Source of the DNA: Pegoplata infirma
Lineage: Eukaryota; Arthropoda; Insecta; Diptera; Anthomyiidae
Reading direction: 5' to 3'
NCBI GenBank assembly: GCA_963921195.1
Contig: OY992540.1
Location: 170,841,923 to 170,905,922, forward strand
Length of the DNA stretch: 64,000 nucleotides
The notes beneath the pieces are model-generated. The model searched no databases. It was not told the origin of the DNA and saw only the letters and a list, made by a program, of their open reading frames with translations. Position 1 is the first letter of the stretch, and each line of letters opens with the position of its first letter. Shown in pieces: positions 33,443-46,083 of the stretch. Both the position numbers and the translations under genes were made by a program.

Positions 33443-34115
33443 CACCATCCGACAGCCAATATTAAACATGAACCGGATAATATACGTCTGAATGTGGAGA
33501 TCAAATGGAGTAAAACTGCATTTACAGTTTTTCATTTCGATGTCGTTTCCTTTTAAAAGGGCTTTAAATCTTTAAAGGATGACATTTTGTAAATTTTTTA
33601 AATATTTGTACTTGTCTTATAAAGTTACTATTGATTGCAAATGAAAGAGGAGAATCTTCGCAAATTTTCCCATTTTTTTATTTTGCCATATCACGAAAAA
33701 GGATGTTAATAATGTACTTTCAAAAATTTATCAAAATATTTTGTTAAAAATTTTAAATGATATTAAAGGGCAAAGTTTTGAAAGGACATTACTTACCTCC
33801 ATTTTCCTAATATGTCAAAATAATAAAATGGGGAAACTAGCAGAAAGCCTCTTCTTTATTTTGCCATCAATAGTGGCATCCTAGGACAAGTACAAATATT
33901 TAAAAAATATTTTACAAAAAATAATGCTCTGGAACTTTGGAGTCCTTTTAAAAGGAAACAGGATCACGAAATGAAAAACTGTTAATGCAGTTTTGCTACA
34001 TTTATTCTCTAGTTTAAAACGTATATTATGCAGTTTTACTACATTTATTCTCTAGTTTAAAACGTATATTATCCAGTTAGTGTTTTACGAAATTTTTGTC
34101 TTTTTGTCGGACGGT
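33443..34115. mobile_element. Second ACACCATCCGAC-type palindromic element
   Basis: CACCATCCGACAG at the left and GTCGGACGGTG at the right share the arms of 31,785-32,369. Near the right end AGTTTAAAACGTATATTAT is tandemly duplicated. Confidence 0.7.
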
Positions 34116-34125
34116 GTATTCATGT

Positions 34126-34380
34126 CTTAGGTTAGGTTGTATGTGGCTGCTGACGTTTTACGTCAGCACACGTAGACTCTGAAGTCTGTTGTGTTACCAC
34201 GGGACTGTAATAGGTTCCTCTTCTAGTCCCTGCCTTCAAACAATTTTGAGCTTCTTCTGAAACTCCTTAGATATTGAATTTTGACATCCGACAATTCAGA
34301 AAGATCGTGCAGCTCCCCAGATTTCAATGAAGAAAGTCTCTGACCGAAAAGTGCCGGGAAATGGCAGATTAAGTGTAAGC
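34126..34380 (-). pseudogene. 3' end fragment of the non-LTR retrotransposon family
   Basis: On the minus strand HLICHFPALFGQRLSSL and LHDLSELSDVKIQYLRSF match the terminal zinc region of the element at 15,303-19,784. The plus strand begins CTTAGGTTAGGTTG, the complement of the family's CCTAACC tail. Confidence 0.75.
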
Positions 34381-35030
34381 CACAAAAGTATTTTTTGACA
34401 GTCAAAAATATGTTTACAATAAAAAAGGTATAATTTTACAATAAAAAAAGTTTTACACTAAAAAATGACTTTAAAAATAGGTTTTAAAAAAGGTTTAGTA
34501 AGCCACAAAAGTATTTTACACAGTTTTTTTGACCGTCAAAAACATTTTTACACTACAAGAAGTAAAATTTTATCAAAAAAAAACTTGTACACTAAGGCCG
34601 CTGTTCCAAAAAAAGTAATTCACATAAAAATTGTGAAAATGAAAATTTCCGATTTTTTTGGTGTTCTAGTTTTCACATCCGAATTTCTTTTTCGTTTTGT
34701 TTCACATAAATAAAATTTGGTGAAAGTAAAACGAATGCATTTTTTTCCTTATAATTTTTTAAATTTAAATTATTCGATTTCAACTTCAAATGAAAACGTG
34801 ATCAACAAAATACTAAACTTGATTTCATGTGATTCGGAAATTTTCATATGAATTGAAAAGTTGTGAAAGACAGAACAGAGGCCTAAAAAATGACTTACAA
34901 AATAAAATATTTCTAGTCACAATTTTTATACAACTTTTTTATGTTTAAAAAAATTACAATCTCTAAAAAGTATTCATATGTTTTATGCATTTTTTGTAGT
35001 TGTTCAAAATTGAAATAATCTTTTAAAATT
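34381..35030. other. Intergenic, AT-rich, short local repeats only
   Basis: AGCCACAAAAGTATTTTTTGAC occurs at about 34,378 and again near 34,500, with CAGTCAAAAA/CCGTCAAAAA. No gene recognised. Confidence 0.5.
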
Positions 35031-35035
35031 ATCTA

Positions 35036-35815
35036 CAGCACGGATTTTCAACCTTTTTGGCTCGCGTACCTCTAATTTGAAATTTTATCAGCCGCGTACC
35101 GCATTACGAGTTTTTTTCTTAAAAAAGCTAAACAAAATACAGGGTTGCGTTTTTTTAGGGAGTCGGGTGGTTCGACGAGAGAAGTTGGGGACACCTTTCC
35201 TCTAGCTATATAAGTTGACAAATAGATATACATATATGGGGTTTGCTCTTAATTAATACAGTGTTATCGTTATTCAAAATATTTTTTAGCTACGCCCCAA
35301 AAAGGGGCGTGCCGAAAAAAATTTTACTTTCCCGACCCTCCTGGTCTAAGTGCAGGTCGATGAACTTCATATGGCATAAAAATGTTTAATTTATTAAACA
35401 AATATACAAAAACAGCTTGAAAAAATGTGTTTTCTAGGGTAGTTTTTGTTTTTTTAGTTTAGATTTTGCCCATATAGGAACTTGACCAGCCTATGGCCAT
35501 AAGACATATTCGTGGCAAATTAGGGCACGAATATATCGTATGGTTTGGACTGCATCGTAGTTTCTACAGTCGCACGGGCATTTCTAGAATGTCTTAAGTT
35601 CGATCACTGACCCATAAGATACTTTATGTGGTCCCAGACCGATATTTCGATGTTACACACAGAATGACCCCCGTACTGTATTTTAACGGTATAAAAATAA
35701 CCAAATAATTGTATTTTACTAAACAAAATTAAAAAAAAAAAACAATAACTAAAATTTCCCATACCCCCGCGGGAAGTTTCCCCTAATGGAACGCGTACCA
35801 TAGCTTGGTAAATGC
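35036..35815. mobile_element. Possible hAT element remnant hosting a family A copy
   Basis: TTTTCAACCTTTTTGGCTCG followed by CGTACC resembles the left end of many hAT elements (TTCTCAACCTTTTTGGCTCG-type). GGAACGCGTACC near 35,790 could be the other side, but the terminus is diverged. Confidence 0.4.
35150..35690 (-). repeat. Dispersed repeat family A, inverted copy
   Basis: GGGGCGTGCCGAAAAAAATTT, GGCATAAAAATGTTTAAT and ACTTTATGTGGTCCCAGACCG occur in the order seen in the inverted copy at 1,015-2,118. Confidence 0.65.
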
Positions 35816-36786
35816 TAATCTACACCATTAAAAATTCTTTATCAATCCAATTTCCTGCGAATTTTCATAAACAGGCTGTATGTCTCTCATTTCGTATTCA
35901 TTAAACCTATGTTAGGTCTTTGTAATTATTAATATTTTTTAATCCCCTCATTATTAAGTTAAAATTAAAATTGTCTTGTATTATTTAACTAATTTGTAAT
36001 TTTAATCTGTAGTCTTAACGCAACAATTACACCCATGTGCATATTTTGTGGCCTTACTAAAATATATATACACACATAACATAAATTCTTATGTATAATT
36101 GTTGAATTATACAACTACTTGTAATAATAAACATTTAAAAAAAAGAGTTTATATTAAAAAAAATATATCGTTTTCAAAATTTTACACTGTACTTAAAATT
36201 AAATAATAATTCTTGTATATTACGAGCGTATTTAATAAACAAATAACATTTTATCTGCAAAATTTGTTTGAATTTGTTTTATTTTATTTTTAATTTAATA
36301 GGTTGTAAATGTTTTCATATTTTATTAAATGGTGGAATTGGTTAGATATAACCAGGAGAGTTTGAAGCATTTTACTCAACGTAATCGACATACCCAACAG
36401 AAATTTTGCGGAACTGGAAGTAGCTTTTGGAAAGGAATCACGAGTCAAAGAGCACATCCAAACCATCCGAATTCATTAATTTCTCCAAAAATCATTTTTT
36501 ATCATTCAAAAAGTGTTAAAGATTTCAAAAAGAAAAGATTGTGTAAAATTTTCTAGACAGCTTCAAAATCTTTTAATTTCAGTAGTAAAATCTGCAGACT
36601 TCAAAGCCCAAATCACGGCATTTGATATGGAAATTTTGCTATCGAAATCTATTTTTTTATTTTCTAAGATGTTTGATGAGTTTATTTTGGCTTGAGGTTA
36701 TGGGGTTTTATATATAAAATAAAAATTCCAAAATTTTTTATGAAGTTTTTATTTAAATATATTTATTTTTTCCAATATTTCTATCA
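35816..36786. other. Intergenic AT-rich sequence, nothing recognised
   Basis: Two small open frames (about 60-75 codons near 36,330-36,695) have no recognisable motif and AT-driven composition. I would not call them genes. Confidence 0.5.
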
Positions 36787-38029
36787 GCATCGCTGATCAC
36801 ACTGCGTGACAAAACTAACCACTATTTTAGAAAACAAGAGGTACGACCATCATTTCAATATATTTCGGACATGCTGAATCGAATGGCATACTCCGTTTTT
36901 CGATGTATGGTACAGTTTTCTTGTAAAATGTCATTTAAAATTGGCTGATTTTCAGCTGCTTTTTTAACAAAAAAAATTCCAAAGCTAATGATTTTTAAAT
37001 TTTATGGCATGGAAAACAAAGATATAACTTGAAGCAATATTTCTAATATAAATTTGGTTTAAAGCTTTTAATCTTAAGCCCTTAAATTCGCGGATTTCTT
37101 CATTTTTTTAAGTTTTCGCGAAATTAACCGCTAAATTGGTCTCTGATAAAAAACTTGCATTTTGTGGATCATAAAGGCGTCCATGACACTACGAATAGTG
37201 GACAAAAAACATCAATGTTATATGGACCATCATGAAAATCGGGAAAAACCGTTTTTTTTTTATATGGCAGCATCACTTTAGGAGATGATTTGAGGCTTCA
37301 TCTTTTAGTATATAATGTGGAAACCTTAAACAATGAACTGACCCAAAATTTGTCCAAAAAAGTTTTCATTTGCAAAATTTATCTTAACAAAAACTATAAA
37401 TTTTGTATCGCAAACACTGAAATAACAGTTTTTGTTAAGATAACTTTTGCAAATGAAGACTTTTTTGGCCGAATTTTCGGTCAGTTAGTTGTTTAAGGTT
37501 CCCACATTATATACTAAAAGACGGAACCTTAAATCATCTCGTAAAGTGATGCTGGCATATACAAAAAAACGGTTTTTCGCGATTTTCATCATGATGGTCC
37601 ATATAACATAGCTCTTTTTTGTCCACTATCGTATTGTTAGGGATGCATTTTTGATTCATTAAAAGCAAGTTTTTTATCAAAGACCAATTTGTCTGTTAAT
37701 TTCGCGAAAACCTCAAAAAATTAAGAAATTCGCGAATTTAAGGGCTTAAATTGAATTGCTTTAAACCAAATTTGCATAAGAAATGTTGCTACAAGTCATA
37801 TCTTTGTTTTCCATGTCATAAAATTTATAAACCATTTACTTTGGAAATTTTTTTGTTAAAAAACTGGCTCGAAATCAGCAAATCTTTAACGACATTTTGC
37901 AAGAAAACTGTACCATACATCGAAAAACGGAATACGCCATTCGAATCAGCATGTCCGAAATATATAGAAATGATGGTCGTAACTCTTGTTTATTTTTTAG
38001 TGTTCCGCAGTGTCATCTTCAGGGATCTG
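36787..38029. mobile_element. 1.24-kb palindromic element
   Basis: The left arm (GACCATCATTTCAATATATT, then TCGAAAAACGGA-type and CACTTTAGGAGATGATTTGAGG blocks) is mirrored along nearly its whole length by the right arm, meeting near 37,405. Ends read GATCACACTGCG and CGCAGTGTCATC. A foldback-type or long-TIR miniature transposon is likely; no target duplication was identified. Confidence 0.7.
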
Positions 38030-38194
38030 ACAAAGATATACATATAACAATAATTAAATTTTATAATTTTATAAACAAAAATATTAACACAAATATCACA
38101 CAAAAAAATAAATAAAACACAATAAAACATAAAAAACAATAATTACATTTAAAATATTTTTAAACCGACGTTGAGTTGAGGACTTCCTTACTGC

Positions 38195-38582
38195 CAAGGT
38201 AGATTTATAGAAGGTAAGATCCAATAACCTCACTTTTCCTCCATAGTAAGTTTTTTGACAAATTTAAAAACAATAATATTTACGAATTTTCAAAACGAAA
38301 TAAAAATATTTTGTTCGGCATAAATGACTTCAGTTTACACTACGCTTAAAAATATTTTAATTTTTTTTTTAATTTTTGTCGTGGAAAATAAAAGAATTTC
38401 GTTTGAATTTCAATATTTTTTATAATTTAGTTGTTTTCTAAAATTTTAAAGTCTTAAAAAGCGTTTAAATTGGTTAATGTGTGCACTGAACATTTAATTC
38501 GTTTTTGCCGACTAAAATGATTTTGAAAGAAAATTGTTTTCATTTACGTCACTAAAATATTACCTTATATAAATCTACCTTG
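38195..38582. mobile_element. 388-bp hAT-like miniature element
   Basis: Ends CAAGGTAGATTTATA and TATAAATCTACCTTG, flanked by exact CTTACTGC duplications (38,187-38,194; 38,583-38,590). AT-rich, no coding capacity. Confidence 0.85.
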
Positions 38583-38699
38583 CTTACTGCTTTGTAAATT
38601 TTTGTCAACTAATTTTTGTTTTGTTTGTCTATGCTTGTCAACTATGTGTCTATATATTGGAGCTATTCTCTCTGTATCTGTTTTAAAATTCAATCTCAT

Positions 38700-39876
38700 A
38701 TTAATAGGGGTATTGATGATGTGGAGCATCTCCAGCGTGTATCTTTTGGTGTAATGCCTCTCTTCTTGTAAAACTTTTACGCCTAAGATGTGTTTTCCTA
38801 TTTGTCTTAAAGCAAATATCTTTGCAAATCAAAAAATTTTCTTTAAAATGTAATCGATTCGTTAATGCATATTTTACTTAAAATTCATATTTTTGCATAT
38901 TTTGCTAGTATTCTGTTATAAATGCATATTTTTGGGTCTTATTTTGTATAAAATTAAAATTTTCTCTTACAATTGGTTTTTCCATTTTTATACCCTCCAC
39001 TTAGTGATAGAGGGTATATATAAGTTTGTCATTCCGTTTGTAACTCATCGAAATATCGGTCTGGGACCCCATAAAGTATAAATATTCATGATGCCCGATC
39101 GATTTTAAGACATTCTAGCGATGTCCGTCTGTCCGTCTGTCTGTCTGTGGAAAATGCTATCACGGACAAAATATTGCACAGAGATGACTGAAACTTAACA
39201 TATTTATTGGATGTTCTCCCGAAAAGTTTGGTATTGCATTTCAGCGATATCGGTTCTGCGGTTCAAAGTTATGATCGAAAATGTAAGCACACCTCAAAAA
39301 TTTCAGTACATTCAACATAACCTAAAAATACAAAATGCTTTAATTCGGCTTCTGGTTGACATATGTGAACATAATTAAACACCAAATGGTATGTGAACAA
39401 GTACGAACATATTTTTTGACACAAAAATCGCGGATTTTTTTTTTAACAAAATTTTTTTTCGCGGAATTTTTTTTTCCAATTTTTTTTTTTCAAAAGTAAT
39501 TTCCTTTTAAATAAAATTTTTTTGCAATAATCTTTTTGAAATTGTGGAGGGTATCACTACATTCGGCAAGGCCGAATTTAGTTATTTTACTTGTTTTGAT
39601 TTTGTTTGTAAATATTAATAATTTGCCTGTTGGGCAGGCCTCACAATTTTTTTTTCGAGGTCAAATCGTTTTTTTTTGTTAATAAGCTTAAGTAAAAAAT
39701 TATTAAAAAAATATATTTTTTTTAGTTTTTTTTTGCATAAATGTAAAAATTCACAATTTTTATAATTTTTAGTGCATATTTTTCAAGTTTTTAGTGCATA
39801 TTTCAAAATTTTTAGTGCATATTTAAGGCGCTTAAAATAAAGTTTTTTAGTGCATGAAGTCCTGCCCCTGATAACA
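38700..39876. mobile_element. TGCATATTT-repeat element split by a family B copy
   Basis: TTAATGCATATTTT repeats at 38,865-38,935 and TTTTTAGTGCATATTT repeats at 39,765-39,845 flank the family B copy. The right end (TTTTTTAGTGCATGAAGTCCTGCCCCT) matches the termini at 41,755 and 48,012. The left end is uncertain. Confidence 0.55.
38989..39597 (+). repeat. Dispersed repeat family B, complete copy
   Basis: It runs from TATACCCTCCACTTAGTGAT through GTCCGTCTGTCCGTCTGTCT to GGAGGGTATCACTACATTCG and GCCGAATTTAGTTATTTTAC. The copy at 50,763-51,410 is inverted and nearly identical. Confidence 0.75.
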
Positions 39877-40200
39877 CTGTACAACAATTTTAAACTTTTT
39901 GCAATATTACGGGGTTTCGACGATTGATTATGATAGAGGAGACCAAAATAAGAGAGGGAGTTAGAGGGTTAATATGTTCCACAAAAATATTTTCCATAAT
40001 ATTTTCTACAAAGTTTCTGAACTAGCCTACACCTCAAATGTAAAGAAAACATAGTTTTAAATACCGATGTGCTGCAAGAACAGGTCAAAGCTGGGAAATT
40101 TTAACCGTCTGCAAAATAAAATTCCGATGTGATCTTTCAAAACGCGTGTCGGCGTTATTTTTTTTTTGGTCTCTATATACGGCACTTTTACAGTAATTAC

Positions 40201-41220
40201 ACAGTGGATGAAACCAAAAGCAAATGAAAGTTGACATATTCCATAACGAAACCCTTACGGATTTTTTTGGTTCAGCACTAGATTTTTTTTTTTACACGCA
40301 TTTGAAGGTGGTAAACTTTTATTTTAATTATAATAATAATAATTGCTTGAAAACTGTATAAGGCGTATGATTAATTTTTATATTGTCTTTAAATAACAAT
40401 CATACGCAACGATGCACAATGTATTATATTTGGTTGTTCAGTACACAGAAAAAATTTAAAACGAATTTCAATCAACAACAACCCGGATTCAATCAATTTT
40501 TTTTGTTGAAATTCCTCCAATTAAGAAAATTGTTAAACCAATCATCAAATTGTAGGTGATTGATTGAAATTTTTTTCAATCAAACATTTTTTCGATTTTG
40601 ATCAAAAATTTTATCAATTTTTTATTTAAAGTCAATCCAAATAATAATTGATTTAACAAATGAATTGTAAGCTTATGACAAAAGTATAAAAAATGCATCT
40701 TTTTTACTTTCAAATATGTTGCAAACAATTAAAAAAAGTAAAACCCGATTATTTTGTATATTTTTGAATTAATCTATTCAAATAAATTAAAGCGAAAAAA
40801 ATATGGTATGTTGAAAATTTATAATTCGACAGTTAAAGAAAATAACAAAAATTTCAATCAAAACATTGATTGACTCATTTAAATTTTGTTGATCAATAGA
40901 TTTAATTGAAAATTTTTAGCCAATACTTTTTTGTGTGTAGGTAGGTACGGGACCGATTGCAGCGAAATTCATACCGATTATAGCTAATGTAATTTCGAAG
41001 TTAATCTTGAACGCTGGACCCCACATGTTCAATAAGGGCACCACCAGGGGCCCCTAAAGTAGGACATGTTTAGCACACAAAAACTTTTATGTAATGTTTA
41101 AAATCACCAAGCGATGATCTAAAAAAAAGCCTTGAAAGTTTTGCTATGCAAAATGTCAACTATCATTTGCTTTTGGTTTCATTCCATTCCGATTCGGTAA
41201 GTTCGATTTTGTATTGCTGT
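40201..41220. mobile_element. Family X inverted-repeat element, copy 1
   Basis: Terminal blocks ACAGTGGATGAAACCAAAAG and, inverted, GCTTTTGGTTTCATTCCATT…ATTGCTGT. GTAATTAC lies immediately on both sides (40,193-40,200; 41,221-41,228). Compared with copies 2 and 3, the left end lacks about 28 bp. It carries a CACAGAAAA element. Confidence 0.75.
40444..40937. mobile_element. CACAGAAAA miniature element (Tc1/mariner-like), copy 1
   Basis: Ends CACAGAAAAAAT and CTTTTTTGTGTG are flanked by TA (40,442-40,443; 40,938-40,939). Family X copies at 43.9 kb and 47.2 kb show the uninterrupted site (CAGTAAGTAGGTACTGG-type), confirming the borders. Arms contain TTGATTGAAATTTTT-type repeats. Confidence 0.8.
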
Positions 41221-41228
41221 GTAATTAC

Positions 41229-41755
41229 TAGGGATGAGATTTTCATGCACTAAAAAATCGAAAATATGCGCTAAAAATTCTAAATATGCACTAAAAAATA
41301 AAATGTGTGCAATAAAAATCTCTTTTTTCATAGGAAAAACTTCATAAAAAGCAAAAAATAAAGCCGGATTTAAATAGTAACATTTAAATCTTTATATAAG
41401 CAAGATTTTTTTTAAGAAATTAAGAAAATCTATAAATATTTTTTTTTTATTTTTTTCAAAATAAATTTGCAAGATTTAAAAAAAGTTTTATAAAAAAATA
41501 AATTTCAATTTGTATTTTTTCTAATTTATGCCAAAATATGCAAAAATATGCACTTAAAAGTTGGAAATATGCTCAAAATAAGCATTTAAAATCAAAATAT
41601 GCAAAAATATACATTTTCACCAAAACATGCAAAAATATGCAAAAACAAATCAATGCCATTTTAACCCAAATTCCTTGATTCGGAAAGATAATTGGTCGAT
41701 ATCGTTTTTAGACTTTTGACAAAAAACTTGCATTTGCATGGAAATCTCATCCCTA
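41229..41755. mobile_element. hAT-like element with TGCATATTT arrays
   Basis: Ends TAGGGATGAGATTTTCATGC and GCATGGAAATCTCATCCCTA. The left GTAATTAC is 41,221-41,228; the right copy is 43,803-43,810, displaced by the later element at 41,761-43,799. Inside, AAATATGCAAAAATATGC repeats recur. Confidence 0.85.
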
Positions 41756-42379
41756 GTAATCAGGGTTGGCAACCGAAACGAATAACGGTAGTGGTAACGG
41801 TATTGGTATTACATATTTTTTATATCGGTAACGGTAAAGGTAACGGTTTTTTCGAGAATTTCGGTAACGGTAAACCGTTACCGAAACATCGATACCGGTA
41901 TGTACCAGTATTATGAATAAAATTTGTCCAAAACTGTAAAAAGTCACAAATATGCTAAAAACACGTAAACAATCAAAAAAATAATTTAATAAAATTAAAA
42001 AAAGGGAAAATTTAGTGCTTTTGAACACATAATTATGTAGTAGTATTTAATGATATTATTTAAATTAGAATTTAATTAAAATATTCACGCAATATTGTAA
42101 TTCAACAAATAAATTTTTACGTTTTTATTAGATGTCTTTGTACAATCAGCAGAAAAATCTGCATTTTGAGCCAACGAAAAATATGTGTTTTGAGCCATTT
42201 GAGAAATCTGCTGATTTTAGCTGAAGAGGTTGGTTAAATTAAACCAAATAGAGTCTGCAGAAAAATCTATTAAGGCAGCAGATAAATCTGCTGATTTAAG
42301 CAGACAAATCTGCTGATTTCAGAACATCGAAATTGTATTTTCTTTAAGTAAAAAATATATTTTTTTTAACTGTTATAAA

Positions 42380-42530
42380 AGAGAAAACAAGTAAGAGTGT
42401 TAAATTCGGCTGTGCCGAATCCTTTATACACACCAACGTCCATCCAAACAAAAAAACACAAATATTGACAGGGACATTTCCGGCGAAAAGAGAAAGTCGC
42501 AGTGCGGAGGTATTTTTCAATAAAATTAAA
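42380..42530 (-). repeat. Fragment of dispersed repeat family A
   Basis: ACAAGTAAGAGTGTTAAATTC followed by GGCTGTGCCGAATCC is the terminal part of the family, inverted. Confidence 0.6.
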
Positions 42531-42763
42531 AAAAAAAAATTATGACATTTTTTTAGTTTTTTTTTAAATTTTTTCAAGAAAATTTTATAATTTTTTTCAA
42601 GAAAATTTAAAAATTTTTTTTAAGAAATTTTCTTAAAAAAAAAAGTAAAAGTTTCTAATTCAATCTGAAAGTTGTTTTACACGAATTGGGCTCGTTATGT
42701 ATTTAACTCCAGAGAACCACATCTCCACGACTACCTGCGTGGATGACACCGTCAGCAACACTA

Positions 42764-43361
42764 CACAGAAAAAAAAAAAAAAAAATTTTAGTAAATTCTT
42801 AATACTATTGAGTAAAAAATTACTCAATTTTCCACCAGTAAACGATTTAATAGTACTGAGTAAACTTTTAATAAAAAATTATTAAATGCTTAATAAAAAA
42901 TTTGAGTAAATTATTAATTCACACAATTAAATCTTTACTAAAAATTTTTAAATATTTTTAAGTAAGTTTTTAATTGTGTCAAGTAAAAATTTACTCAAAA
43001 TGTATCAAATTATTTTTTTAAAAAGTTTAAAAAGTTTCTAATTTTTTTTTACAAAAAAATTGCTTTTACAAACTTTACCAAATATACTTATGTCTTCAAG
43101 ACAAAGTAAAATTTTATAAAGATGATTTCAAACTTTCATATACATATACAAAAAACAATAAACTAAATGAGAATTCAAAACACCAATAGAAAAAAATAAA
43201 AATAAAAAAAATATTAAATTTGTATTAAATTATTTACTCAAATTTTATTTTCAATTTTTGAGTAAATTTTTAATTTCGTCAATTAAAAAATTACTCAAAT
43301 TTTTTTTAAAAAATTAAACAAGTGATTACTCAAATTTGTTTCCTCCATTTTTTTTTCTGTG
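42764..43361. mobile_element. CACAGAAAA miniature element, copy 2
   Basis: Ends CACAGAAAAAAAA and TTTTTTTTCTGTG, TA on both sides (42,762-42,763; 43,362-43,363). Inner repeats are of the type GAGTAAAAAATTACTCAA. Confidence 0.82.
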
Positions 43362-43810
43362 TAGTGATTTAATACAATTCAGATTTGTCTCTTCTTTTAT
43401 CTTCCCACTAAAGGGTGTTATATTACGCGGCATTCTTATCTCTTCGGAACTTTTTAGGTAAATTGCGTACGTGATCAGTGTTTGGACCGATTTTTTCAGT
43501 GTTTTTGTCCAAATAACAATACGATTTCCAATAAACAAATTTTTTTTTTTTTTTATTTTCCGTACATTTAAAATATTTTATTTTGTTTTTTATCTTCAAA
43601 AAAATTAAAATAACTAATATAAAGACTACCGAAATAAAACCGATATAATACCGATAGAAATCCGAATAAAGGTATTGGTTTTTTATCGGTAACGGTATTT
43701 AAATTTTTTTATTTCGATATTGGTAACGGTAACGGTAGTCAATATTAAAGGGTTTTTAATCGGTAACGGTATTGAAAGGGTAACGGTAGCCAACACTGCT
43801 AGTAATTACT

Positions 43811-46083
43811 GTATAAGTGCCGTATACTTAATTTTAAAATTGAATTCAAATAACAATCATACGCAACGGTGTACAGTGATTTATTTTAAATAATTTATAT
43901 ATTTAGTAAGAAGGTACTGGACCGATTGCGGCTAAATTCATATCGGTTATAGCTAACGTAATTTCGAGCTTAATTTCGACGCTGGACCACACATTTTCAG
44001 GGCACCACCAGTAGAGCACCCACAAAATGTATGGGATGTGCAAAATTGTATTTTTTATCGCTCCCCGCTCATTTTCGGTTGAGTTGGTATTAAAAAATAA
44101 TATCTATCCAGAAATTGGACTTCTAGGTTGCAAACAGGCCAAGCAGTTTGAACTTTTGACCTCAAAAATGGGCTAAAAAACCTTTATAGATTAATTTGGC
44201 TGTAACTCTTAAAATAAAAGTTTTTCGCAATTAACTTTCATAACAATTTTTTTGTAGAATCAAAATGCAAAGATTTTTCTCTCATACTGTTTTGACCTAA
44301 ATATGTCCGATCGCGGTGTTTTAAGCGGTTAAAGTCGAAATTTGGGTCTGAACTTTTTTTAAAAAAATTCTCGTAAATTTTTAAATTGGGGAAAATTTGA
44401 GCTCCTTGCACAATTCACTAGGGTATTGAATGTAGTTTTCCAAAAATTTTTTTTTGCAAAAATATATCGACTGTTCCATGAAAAAATCCCAAAGTTCTAC
44501 TCTGAATCTCATTTTTTTACAATTCATCCTCAATATAAGCGAATACTCACTTTGTAATTCCGTGAGTTTCGCACCAAAACATCTGTCTAGGATTTCCCTA
44601 AATATATATGGGGTATTCAGTGCCAAATTGGACACTTTGAAATTTTTTTTTTACATTTTTTAATTATTTTTAAATTTTTTTAAAACCCATTAAAACCCCC
44701 TCCAAGTTTGTTTTAAAATTTTTTTAAATTACCCGTTTCAAAGATATGAAATTTTCAAAAATAAACTATCGTTTTCCGTATTTTTATCATAACAAATTCA
44801 AAAATGGTCAACATTTTTTTTTTTTTTTTAATTTTTGTTTTTTTATTAAATATTTCTTAAAGTGTTCTAATATGCAATTTTTAAATGATTGATCTCTTTG
44901 TTTTGTTGTTTTCAATCTTTTCTTAAAATTTTTTATTAGATTTTTTTATTTTTTTTTTTAATTTTTCGTGGTAAACTTAATACTTTCTTAAAATTTTAAG
45001 CTTAAGTAGATCGTGGGATTTTGGTAATTAATATATTCAGCGGTTTTTGAATTTTTTTGTTTGTTTTCCAATCTTTATTAAAACACTTTAAAGAAAATAC
45101 TAAAATTTCAACAAATTATTTCGAATTTGGACCATTTTTAAAGAAGTGAAGACAGAAAAAATCGTGTTTTTTTTTTTAATTCGATATTTTTTGAACGGAT
45201 TGTCAAAAAAGATGTCAAAATTTACTTGGAATAGGTTTTTAAAGGGTACTAAAAAATTGAAAAAAACATAAAATTAAAAATTTTCCAAGCGTCCGATTTG
45301 GCATGGAATACCCCATATATACTATGTGAAATCCTAGACTCATCTTTCGATGCGTAAAACATGCAATGACAAAGTGAGTACACCCTCATAACGTAGTTTG
45401 AGGTCAAAAAGTTGTGGTTCAGGGTATGATTTTGGCAATTTTTCATGGAAGGGTCGATATATTTTTGCAAAAAGAAATTTTTTGGAAAACTGCATTCAAT
45501 ACCCTATTAAATTATGCAAAGAGCTCAAATTTTCCCCAATTTAAAAATTTACGAGAATTTTTTTAAAAAAAGTTCTGACCCAAATTTCGACTTTAACCGC
45601 TTAAAACACTGCGATCGGGCATATTTAGGTCAAAACAGTATGAGAGAAAAATCTTTACATTTTGATTCTACAAAAAAATTGTTATGAAAGTTAATTGCGA
45701 AAAACTTTTATTTTAAGAATTACAGCCAAATTAATCTATAAAGGTTTTTTAGCCCATTTTTGAGGTCAAAAGTTCAAACTGCTTGGCCTGTTTGCAACCT
45801 AGAAGTCCAATTTCTGGATAGATATTATTTTTTACTCCCAACTCAACCGAAAATGAGCGGGGAGCGATAAAAAAAACAATTATGCACATATGGGTGCTCT
45901 AACCACCAGGGACCCTAAAGTAGGACATATTTAGGATACATAAACTTTAAATACTTTAAAATCACCAACTAGTACTGAACTTAAAAAGCCTTGAGGGTTT
46001 TGTTATGTTAAATGTCAAATTTCATTTGATTTTGGTTTTATCCCATTCCGATTCGGAAAGTTCGATTTTGTATCACTGTGTTA
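43811..46083. mobile_element. Family X element, copy 2 (left-truncated, split)
   Basis: AACAATCATACGCAACGG, ACTGGACCGATTGCGGC and, after an insertion, AAGTAGGACATATTTAG and GTTCGATTTTGTATCACTGTG follow the order of copy 1. The insertion at 44,012-45,901 splits CACCACCAGGG. Confidence 0.7.
44012..45901. mobile_element. hAT-like element with about 450-bp inverted arms
   Basis: Ends TAGAGCACCCA and TGGGTGCTCTA, exact ACCACCAG duplications (44,004-44,011; 45,902-45,909). The arms (for example TATCGCTCCCCGCTCATTTT, GACCTCAAAAATGGGCTAAA) pair with high identity from the ends to about 44,490 and 45,440. The centre contains sequence resembling family A (GAATACTCACTTTG). No transposase. Confidence 0.88.

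Larger units (their letters stand above)
41761..43799. mobile_element. hAT-like element with GGTAACGGTA arrays
   Basis: Ends CAGGGTTGGCAACCG and CGGTAGCCAACACTG, exact 8-bp CTAGTAAT on both sides (41,753-41,760; 43,800-43,807). Both arms repeat GGTAACGGTA. The centre contains a family A fragment (42,380-42,530), repeats of GCAGAAAAATCTGC, and a CACAGAAAA element. No transposase seen. Confidence 0.88.

Noticed and set aside
36329..36695. Two overlapping small genes
   Set aside because: Short, AT-driven open frames with no recognisable motif and overlapping each other.
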